A DNA stretch of 64,000 nucleotides from Streptomyces mangrovi (GTDB taxonomy: Bacteria > Actinomycetota > Actinomycetes > Streptomycetales > Streptomycetaceae): assembly GCF_900114215.1 (NCBI RefSeq), contig NZ_FOSG01000001.1:310001-374000 (forward strand), in the 5' to 3' direction. Each line of letters opens with the position of its first letter. The first letter of the stretch is position 1. The position numbers and the translations under genes are program-made. The notes under the pieces are model-generated. The model was not told the DNA's origin, did no database searches, and saw only the letters and a program-made list of their open reading frames with translations. This document shows positions 55,496 through 64,000 of the stretch, piece after piece.

Positions 55496-55522
55496 GGGGA
55501 GAGTCTCACCCGGGCGGGCCGC

Positions 55523-57061
55523 TCACGCGAGCACGTCCCCGCGGTGGTCCCGCTCCCCGCCCGGCGCGGAGGCGGGGGTGCTGGGCGGCGCGGCGGCCGG
55601 GGCCGCGGCGGGGACGGTCCGGCGCGGGGAGACCGGGGTGCGGTCCTGCGGGTCCTGCGGGGCCGGGCCGTCCCCGGCTATGCTCTCCGGCCCTTCCGCG
55701 CTCGCCGCGCCGGCCGCCCGTACGCCCCGCGCCACCGGGACGAACGTCAGGCCCCGGCGGCCCCGGCGCAGGCCCAACCGCGGCCGCAGCCCGCCGATCC
55801 GGGCCAGTACCAGGGCGGTGGCGACGGCGGCCACGGCCGAGACCACGCCGCCGGCCAGGAAGCCGGTACGGGCGCCGTAGGTGTCGGTGATCCAGCCCAT
55901 CAGCGGACCGCCGAGCGGGGTGCCGCCCATGAACACCATCATGTACAGGCTCATCACCCGGCCGCGCATCGCCGGGTCGGAGGCGAGCTGGACGGTGGAG
56001 TTGGCGGTGACGTTGAAGGTCAGGCCCACCGCGCCGATGGGCGCCATCAGCAGGGCGAAGATCCAGAACGACGGGGAGAGGGCCGCGGCCATCTCCAGCA
56101 CGCCGAAGAGCAGCGCGGCGCCGACCATCACCCGCATCCGGCTCACACCGCGCCGGGCCGCCAGCAGTGCGCCGACGACCGAGCCGACGGCCATCAGGCT
56201 GTTGAGCAGGCCGTAGGTGCCCGCGCCCTCGTCGAAGACCTTGTCGGTGAAGGCGGTGAGCCAGATGGGGAAGTTGTAGGCGAAGGTGCCGACGAAGCCG
56301 ACGAGCGTGATCGGCCAGATCAGCTCCGGCCGGCTCGCGACGTACCGCAGGCCCTCGCGGAGCTGGCCCTTGGCGCGCGGGGCGCGCTCGACGACGTGCA
56401 GTTCGGCGGTGCGCATCATCAGCAGGCCGGTGATCGGCGCGATGAACGACAGCCCGTTGAGCAGGAACGCCCAGCCGCTGCCCACGGCCGTGATCAGCAC
56501 ACCGGCGACGGCCGGGCCGACCAGGCGGGCGGACTGGAAGTTGGCGCCGTTGAGGGAGACGGCGTTGGCGAGCTGGTCGGGGCCGACCATCTCCGAGACG
56601 AAGGTCTGGCGGGCGGGGTTGTCCACGACCGTCGCCAGTCCCAGGACGAAGGCGAGCGCGTAGACGTGCCAGACGTGGACGTGGCCGCTGAGGGTCAGCG
56701 CGGCGAGGGCGAGTCCGGTCAGGCCCATCGCCGTCTGGGTGATCAGCAGCAGCCGGCGCTTGGGGTAGCGGTCGGCGATGACGCCGCCGTACAGCCCCAG
56801 CAGCATCATGGGGAGGAACTGCAGGGCCGTGGTGATGCCGACGGCCGTCGCGGAACCGGTGAGGCTGAGGACCAGCCAGTCCTGGGCGATGCGCTGCATC
56901 CAGGTACCGGTGTTGGACACGAGCTGCCCGGCGGCGAACAGCCGGTAGTTGCGGATGCGCAGCGAGCTGAACGTCGAGGGCTTCGCGGCCTTCGCCGCCT
57001 TCGGGGTTTCGGTGTTCTCGTCAGGTGCGGGTGCGGAGTGTGCTCCGGGTCCCGGACTCAA
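55523..57061 (-). CDS. Major facilitator superfamily exporter
   Basis: A 512-residue transporter starting at a TTG at 57061 behind GAGGAGG. Twelve helices fit the MFS_3 (enterobactin-exporter-like) group: FSSLRIRNYRLFAAGQLVSN at the start, GVIADRYPKRRLL as motif A between helices 2 and 3, and VDNPARQTFVSEMVG. The C-terminal 70 residues are a Pro/Ala-rich cytosolic tail. It lies 50 bases downstream of a MarR regulator gene on the same strand, a common arrangement for drug efflux control. Confidence 0.88.
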   Translation of the reverse strand: MSPGPGAHSAPAPDENTETPKAAKAAKPSTFSSLRIRNYRLFAAGQLVSNTGTWMQRIAQDWLVLSLTGSATAVGITTALQFLPMMLLGLYGGVIADRYPKRRLLLITQTAMGLTGLALAALTLSGHVHVWHVYALAFVLGLATVVDNPARQTFVSEMVGPDQLANAVSLNGANFQSARLVGPAVAGVLITAVGSGWAFLLNGLSFIAPITGLLMMRTAELHVVERAPRAKGQLREGLRYVASRPELIWPITLVGFVGTFAYNFPIWLTAFTDKVFDEGAGTYGLLNSLMAVGSVVGALLAARRGVSRMRVMVGAALLFGVLEMAAALSPSFWIFALLMAPIGAVGLTFNVTANSTVQLASDPAMRGRVMSLYMMVFMGGTPLGGPLMGWITDTYGARTGFLAGGVVSAVAAVATALVLARIGGLRPRLGLRRGRRGLTFVPVARGVRAAGAASAEGPESIAGDGPAPQDPQDRTPVSPRRTVPAAAPAAAPPSTPASAPGGERDHRGDVLA

Positions 57062-57111
57062 TCGGTTTCGCCTCCTCGTGGCGCTGCTCCTTCTTACCGT
57101 TGCGCGGGTTC

Positions 57112-57549
57112 TTACAGTTGCGCGAGCTTCTCCAGTACGGGGGCCGCGGAGCGCAGCCGCGCCCACTCGTCCTCGTCGAGCCGCCCGGCGAGTTCGGCGA
57201 GCCAGGCGTCGCGCTTGGTACGGCTCGCGGCGAGCATCGCCTCGGCCTGCTCGGTCTGGGTGACCACCTTCTGGCGGCGGTCGTCCCTGTGCGGTTCCAG
57301 CCGGACGAGCCCCTTGGCCTCCAGCATCGCCACGATGCGGGTCATCGACGGCGGCTGCACGTGCTCCTTGCGCGCCAGCTCGCCGGGCGTGGCGGAGCCG
57401 CAGCGCGCGAGGGTGCCGAGGACCGACATCTCGGCCGGGCTCAGCGACTCGTCGACGCGCTGGTGCTTGAGGCGGCGCGCCAGGCGCATCGTGGCGGAAC
57501 GGAGGGCGCTGACGGCTTCGGCGTCCTCGCCCCGGGACAGATCCGGCAT
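57112..57549 (-). CDS. MarR-family transcriptional regulator
   Basis: A 145-residue winged-helix protein. The DNA-binding part is LSPAEMSVLGTLARCGSAT, then PGELARKEHVQPPSMTRIV, with the wing EPHRDDRRQKVV. The first and last helices form the dimer interface. A dyad overlaps the region just upstream of its ATG, so it likely represses itself and the MFS gene downstream. No clear ribosome site precedes the ATG; translation may be leaderless. Confidence 0.92.
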   Translation of the reverse strand: MPDLSRGEDAEAVSALRSATMRLARRLKHQRVDESLSPAEMSVLGTLARCGSATPGELARKEHVQPPSMTRIVAMLEAKGLVRLEPHRDDRRQKVVTQTEQAEAMLAASRTKRDAWLAELAGRLDEDEWARLRSAAPVLEKLAQL

Positions 57550-57553
57550 ATTT

Positions 57554-57564
57554 GTTAGCCTAAC
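57554..57564. promoter_or_regulatory. MarR-type dyad upstream of the regulator gene
   Basis: GTTAG-C-CTAAC, a perfect 5-bp dyad with one central base, lies 4 bases upstream of the MarR ATG in a locally AT-rich stretch. The position suits autorepression. Confidence 0.45.
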
Positions 57565-57778
57565 TCATTACTTCTCCTAAGGACCAGTCCGGGGAGGGGG
57601 CGAAGGGTGTCTTTCCTCACCCGTACGAGTGGGCCGGCAAGAAAAGCCGACGCCCTCCCCCGCCTACCCCGCGACCGTGTCCCCATGGAGTCCACGGAAA
57701 CGAAGGTGCCAAGCCTACGGACGGACGGTACGCCGCTCGAACGGCTCCGCGTGATGTCCCCGGTACGCCCGACACACG

Positions 57779-57815
57779 TGACGCGCCGCCGGGCGATCCG
57801 CCCGGCGGCGCGTCA
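57779..57815. terminator. Hairpin downstream of the NCS2 permease gene
   Basis: A perfect 16-bp stem (57779-57794 with 57800-57815) with a 5-base loop lies 25 bases beyond the permease stop on the minus strand. The symmetrical stem can terminate in both directions. Confidence 0.75.
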
Positions 57816-57840
57816 TCCGATTCCGGTCACCCGGTGCCGG

Positions 57841-59331
57841 TCACCCGATCCCGAGCACCTGCTGGATCGGGTCCAGCAGGAAGTAGACCAGGAAGCAGGC
57901 CCCGACGGCGTTCAGCAGCCACGGGATCTCGCGGAAGCGCCCGGTGGCGGTGCGCAGCAGGATGTAGGAGAGCACGCCGATGCCGATGCCGTTGGTGATG
58001 CTGTAGGTGAACGGCATGGAGATCAGCGTCAGGAACGCCGGGACGGCGACGGTCTGGTCGCTCCAGTCGATCTCCCGCACGTTCGAGGCCATGATCAGGA
58101 AGCCGACCACGACCAGCGCCGGGGTCGCGGCGTGCGAGGGCACCACGGTGGCCAGCGGCGTGAAGACCAGGGCCAGCAGGAACAGCGCGCCGGTCATGAT
58201 GTTGGCCAGACCCGTGCGGGCGCCCTCGCCGACACCGGCGGTGGACTCCACGAAGCAGGTGTTGGCCGAGCAGGAGCCGAAGCCGCCGCCCGCCACCGCG
58301 ACGCCGTCCGTCATCAGGATGCGGCCCATGCCGGGCAGCCGGCCCTGCTCGTCGGTCAGCTTCGCCTCGTGGCCGACGCCGATGATGGTGCCCATCGCGT
58401 CGAAGAAACCCGACAGCAGCACGGTGAAGACGAACAGCGAGCCGGTCAGCACGCCGACCTCGGCGAAGCCGCCGAAGAGGCTGACCTCGCCGATCAGGCC
58501 GAAGTCCGGGGTGCTCACGATGCTCTCGGGCATGTTGGGTACGGCCAGGCCCCAGGCGGCGTCGGGGATCTCGGCGACCGCGTTGATCACCACGGCGACC
58601 AGGGTCATCACGACGATGCTGATCAGGATCGCGCCCTTGGTCCTCCTGATGACCAGGACGAAGGTGAGGGCCAGGCCGAGGATGAAGACGAGCACCGGCC
58701 AGCCGGTCAGATGGCCGCCCTGCCCGAGGCCGAGCGGCACGGTGGTGTGCGCGGCGTCGGGGTTGCGGGTGACGAAGCCGGAGTCCACCAGGCCGATGAG
58801 GGTGATGAACAGGCCGATGCCGATGGCGATGGCCCGGCGCAGCCCGCCGGGTATGGCGTCCATGACGCGCTCACGCAGTCCGGAGGCGACCAGCAGCATC
58901 AGCACCAGTCCGGCCAGGACCACCATGCCCATGGCGTCGGGCCAGCTCATCTGCGGCGCGAGCTGGAGGGAGACCACGGCGTTGATGCCGAGCCCGGCGG
59001 CCAGCGCGATGGGCACGTTGCCGATGACGCCCATCAGGATGGTGGTCAGACCGGCCATCAGCGCGGTGGCGGTGACGAGCTGGGCGTTGTCGAGCTGCTG
59101 GCCGAACTTGTCCGTGCCCGCGCCCAGGATGATCGGGTTCAGCACGACGATGTAGGCCATCGCGAAGAAGGTGGCGAGACCGCCACGCAGCTCGCGGCCC
59201 ACGCTGGAGCCTCGCTCGGAGATCTTGAAGAAGCGGTCGAGGCCGCTCCCGGGCGACTTGGGTCCGGTTTCGTTACCAGGGGTACCGGGGGTGTCTGGCG
59301 TGGCCGGGGTGTCGGTGGCCGGAGCGGACAT
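57841..59331 (-). CDS. NCS2-family purine permease (AzgA-like)
   Basis: A 496-residue membrane protein. After a Pro/Thr-rich N-terminus comes GLDRFFKISERGSSVGRELR, the AzgA family start, then GLATFFAMAYIVVLNP. The substrate segments GLGINAVVS and FGSCSANTCFVESTAGVGEGARTGL are characteristic of hypoxanthine/adenine/guanine permeases of this branch. About 12-14 helices are expected. It is divergent from the DUF2530 gene. The 294-base gap between them contains both promoters; no purine riboswitch was recognised there. Confidence 0.92.
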   Translation of the reverse strand: MSAPATDTPATPDTPGTPGNETGPKSPGSGLDRFFKISERGSSVGRELRGGLATFFAMAYIVVLNPIILGAGTDKFGQQLDNAQLVTATALMAGLTTILMGVIGNVPIALAAGLGINAVVSLQLAPQMSWPDAMGMVVLAGLVLMLLVASGLRERVMDAIPGGLRRAIAIGIGLFITLIGLVDSGFVTRNPDAAHTTVPLGLGQGGHLTGWPVLVFILGLALTFVLVIRRTKGAILISIVVMTLVAVVINAVAEIPDAAWGLAVPNMPESIVSTPDFGLIGEVSLFGGFAEVGVLTGSLFVFTVLLSGFFDAMGTIIGVGHEAKLTDEQGRLPGMGRILMTDGVAVAGGGFGSCSANTCFVESTAGVGEGARTGLANIMTGALFLLALVFTPLATVVPSHAATPALVVVGFLIMASNVREIDWSDQTVAVPAFLTLISMPFTYSITNGIGIGVLSYILLRTATGRFREIPWLLNAVGACFLVYFLLDPIQQVLGIG

Positions 59332-59625
59332 GCGTGACCTTCACTGGGCGGTTCGGGGACGTTTAGGAGGTTCCTCCAATGGGAACCAGCCAATCCAGGG
59401 TGCTTTCAGTATGAACGCACCACTGTTGAAAGGCCATCCGCGTACGGGGGCATTCCCCGGGCGCGGCCGTGACGCTCCCCACACCTCTCCCCGCGCCCCC
59501 TCCCCGTCCCGCCCCCACCCGGACGCCGCTCCCGGGTCGGCCCCGGCCACCCCCCTCGTTACGCTGGTGCGGAACGCCACGGCACGGACGGGCGACGGGG
59601 TGACGGGAAGCGAGAGGGCCAGGCG

Positions 59626-59973
59626 ATGGGCTGGAACAGGTGGACGAGCGGCGAGCGTGAGGCACCCGAACCCCTGGAGGGCAACGTCGTCGCCACCGTC
59701 GTGGGCGGCACGGTCATCTGGTTCACGCTCTTCCTGGTCCAGCTCCCCTTCTACGGCTGGTTCGACGACCACGACCGCACCTGGTGGCTGTGGACCTGCC
59801 TGACGGGCGGCGTCCTGGGCCTCTACGGCATCTGGTTCGTCCGCCGCCGCGAGGCGGCGCTGCGCCGCGAGCGCCTCGCACGGGAGACCGGGGCGGACTC
59901 CGGCTCCGGCGCGGAACCCGGCACGGGCCCGGGCACAGGCCCCGTCCCGAAGGGCCCCGCGGCCGCCGAGTGA
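59626..59973 (+). CDS. DUF2530-family small membrane protein
   Basis: A 115-residue protein. The segment EAPEPLEGNVVATVVGGTVIW followed by LFLVQLPFYGWF, then WWLWTCLTGGVLGLYGIWFVRRR, is the DUF2530 domain with two membrane helices. The C-terminal 40 residues are Gly/Pro/Glu-rich and probably disordered. DUF2530 genes are commonly found next to NCS2 permease genes in streptomycetes, as here. No biochemical function is known. Confidence 0.85.
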   Translation: MGWNRWTSGEREAPEPLEGNVVATVVGGTVIWFTLFLVQLPFYGWFDDHDRTWWLWTCLTGGVLGLYGIWFVRRREAALRRERLARETGADSGSGAEPGTGPGTGPVPKGPAAAE

Positions 59974-60096
59974 CCCGCGGCCGGGCGCTCCGCTCCGGCG
60001 GAAGCCATACCCCTTTCCCCGATTTCTCCCCCATCACACCTGTACTCGGCCCGCGGACCGCGCGCGAAGACGCGTTCGCCTCGTACTGTCTACGGC

Positions 60097-62604
<2,508 letters not shown>

Positions 62605-62619
62605 TCCCGCCAGGGGCTG

Positions 62620-62653
62620 CCGGGCCGCCCGCGGATATCCGCGGGCGGCCCGG
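62620..62653 (+). terminator. Perfect palindrome after the P-type ATPase gene
   Basis: A 34-base self-complementary sequence centred on GGATATCC extends from 62620 to 62653, 16 bases after the ATPase stop. In RNA it would form a 15-bp or longer stem. Confidence 0.75.
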
Positions 62654-62678
62654 TCCCCGCGTCCCTACCCTGTGCCGG

Positions 62679-63509
62679 ATGACGACCCCGACGACGCTCC
62701 TCTACCACGACACCTCCGGCGCCCCCTTCGGCGACGGGCCCTCCGACGACGGGCCCTCCGGCGGCGGCACGCCCCTGGTGCTGCTGCACTCCTCGGTCTG
62801 CGACCGGCGCATGTGGGACCCGCAGTGGACGCCCCTGGCCGAGGCCGGCCACCGGCTGGTGCGCTGCGACTTCCGTGGCCACGGCGACACCCCGGCCGCG
62901 ACGACCCCCTATCGAGATGCCGACGACGTACTCGCCCTGCTGGACGCCCTCGACATCGGGCGGACCATCCTGGTCGCCTCCTCCTACGGCGGGCGCGTCG
63001 CCCTGGAGTTCGCCGCGCGGTGGCCGGACCGGGTGACCGCCATGGCGCTGCTCTGCCCCGGAATGCCCGGTCACGACCTCGGCCCGGAGCTGGCCGCCTT
63101 CGACGCGCGCGAGGAGGCGCTGTTCGAGGCCGGCGACCTGGAGGGGGCCGTCGAACTCAACGTGGCCGGCTGGCTCGGCCCGGAGGCCGGCGAGGCGGCG
63201 CGCGAGAAGGTGCGGCGGATGCAGCGGCACGCCTTCGAGGTGCAGACGGCCGCGGAGGAGAAGTGGGGGGAGATCGGCGAACTCCCCGAGCCCGCCCTCG
63301 ACCTCTCCGCGATCACGGCACCGGTCCTCGCCGTCTCCGGCGCCCACGACCTTGCGGACTTCCGCACGATCGCCGCCCGCCTGGCGGATCTGCTCCCCGA
63401 CGCCCGCCACCTCCAACTCCCCTGGGCGGGCCACCTCCCCAACCTGGAGCGCCCGCAGGAGACGACGTCGCTGCTGACGGACTTCCTCCGGGAGAACGCG
63501 GCTCAGTAG
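62679..63509 (+). CDS. Alpha/beta-fold hydrolase
   Basis: A 276-residue protein. The oxyanion-hole segment is VLLHSSVCDRRMWDPQW near residue 37. The nucleophile elbow is ASSYGGR near 105, so the elbow reads S-S-Y-G-G instead of the more usual GxSxG; the second Ser is the nucleophile. The acid is likely in AVSGAHDLAD and the base in WAGHLPNLERP. This matches the broad family of esterases, haloperoxidase-like and lactonase-like hydrolases. Its stop overlaps the convergent Uma2-family gene by 7 bases. Confidence 0.85.
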   Translation: MTTPTTLLYHDTSGAPFGDGPSDDGPSGGGTPLVLLHSSVCDRRMWDPQWTPLAEAGHRLVRCDFRGHGDTPAATTPYRDADDVLALLDALDIGRTILVASSYGGRVALEFAARWPDRVTAMALLCPGMPGHDLGPELAAFDAREEALFEAGDLEGAVELNVAGWLGPEAGEAAREKVRRMQRHAFEVQTAAEEKWGEIGELPEPALDLSAITAPVLAVSGAHDLADFRTIAARLADLLPDARHLQLPWAGHLPNLERPQETTSLLTDFLRENAAQ

Positions 63510-64000
63510 ACGTACAGCGCCGTGGTGTCGAGCACGGCGCCGATCGGCTCGCCCACCGGCACCGGTTCCCCGAACTCGCTCTCGCGCACGGCCCGGTAGC
63601 GCTCGCCGACCGGCTCGGAGTGCAGCAGGCAGACGCCCTTGACCGGATTCACGACCAGGTAGTGAGGAATCCCGGCCACCGCGTACTTCCCGACCTTCCG
63701 GTCCAGGTCGTTCTCGGGGTTGGACTCCGAGACGACCTCCGCGACAAGTAGCAGTTCGTCGGCCGGGAACTGCTTGAGCCGGGTCCCCCGGTAGGAGGGA
63801 CCGGCCACCGACACGTCGGGGCGCAGGAGGGTCCTCCCGTGCCACCCCCGTAAACGGTGTCGACCTCGGTCATCACGCACCACCTGGGCATGAGCTGGGA
63901 GGCGATGGCGAGCACCATCTGTCCATGAGCGCTGGTCACCACGGCGTCGATGTAAATTTCTCCGTCGATCATTTCGCCCCTGAGGTCCGGGAACGCGGTG
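63503..64000 (-). pseudogene. Uma2-family endonuclease-like gene, frameshifted and cut by the window edge
   Basis: The N-terminal part reads from the window edge in one frame (TAFPDLRGEMIDGEIYID, then TSAHGQMVLAIASQLMP and CVMTEVDTVYGG). The rest continues in another frame (TLLRPDVSVAG, LLLVAEVVSESNPENDLDRKV, YAVAGIPHYLVVNP). Joined, these form a Uma2 (DUF820, PD-(D/E)xK-like) protein with its catalytic Asp and Glu region in PDV and EVVSES. The shift lies near 63840-63860 and equals one inserted or two deleted bases. It may be a real mutation or a sequence error. The start lies outside the window. Confidence 0.75.

Noticed and set aside
59332..59625. Purine riboswitch upstream of the NCS2 permease
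   Set aside because: No three-way-junction purine aptamer pattern could be seen on the minus strand in this gap.

Overview
The window is high-GC actinomycete DNA, most likely from Streptomyces or a close relative. The evidence is very high GC at third codon positions, GTG/TTG starts, 4-base ATGA/GTGA gene overlaps, DUF2530, DUF1772 and MbtH families, and XRE regulators with TPR-like C-termini. No tRNA, rRNA, CRISPR array or insertion sequence was recognised.

Left part (1-11.4 kb) is ordinary chromosome: the end of an FAD-linked oxidase gene, serC, an XRE-regulator operon with several small uncharacterised proteins, a fragment of a second XRE-type regulator, a 2H phosphoesterase (2'-5' RNA ligase family), a small PPOX protein, a TetR-controlled DrrAB-type ABC exporter, a DUF1772 membrane protein, a secreted beta-propeller protein and an ArsR-like regulator.

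Centre (11.4-39 kb) is one leftward operon for a hybrid NRPS/PKS product. In transcription order it encodes: a divergent KAS III-like protein, a free ACP, an FkbI-like acyl-CoA dehydrogenase, an FkbH-like HAD protein, a stand-alone A-PCP didomain, a KS/dead-AT/ACP/C protein, a 3-hydroxyacyl-CoA dehydrogenase, an NRPS C*-A-T-E-C-TE, an NRPS C-A-T-C-A-T-E-C, and MbtH. The free ACP, FkbH, FkbI and FkbK-like proteins together form a hydroxymalonyl-ACP extender-unit cassette without an O-methyltransferase. The PKS module has lost its own acyltransferase nucleophile, so the extender must be loaded in trans; the KAS III-like protein is a candidate.

Right of it (39-48 kb), after a rightward M23 metallopeptidase gene, is a second leftward operon that looks like an undescribed ribosomal-peptide system. 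It begins with two tandem small genes (63 and 64 codons) encoding related glycine-zipper peptides with a shared ATPG motif and a shared GRxxG C-terminus. These are followed by a fused HTTM (SdpB/vitamin-K-carboxylase-like) membrane domain plus alpha/beta hydrolase, an SdpA/DUF5819-like protein, a methyltransferase, an ABC exporter, a phytoene-desaturase-like FAD oxidoreductase and a tandem SnoaL-like protein. A complex promoter region (an exact 11-bp tandem repeat next to a dyad) precedes the peptides, and hairpins separate the peptides from the enzymes. This is the most interesting part of the window.

The remainder (48-64 kb) returns to housekeeping and transport genes: an SGNH hydrolase, a YqcI/YcgG-cupin-APC permease operon, a B3/B4-domain protein, an aldo/keto reductase, thpR, MarR-MFS, an NCS2 purine permease, DUF2530, a P-type ATPase, an alpha/beta hydrolase, and a frameshifted Uma2-family gene that runs off the end. 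Many of these genes are separated by strong GC-rich terminator hairpins. Domain and residue statements are by-eye readings of translations; no database search was run.
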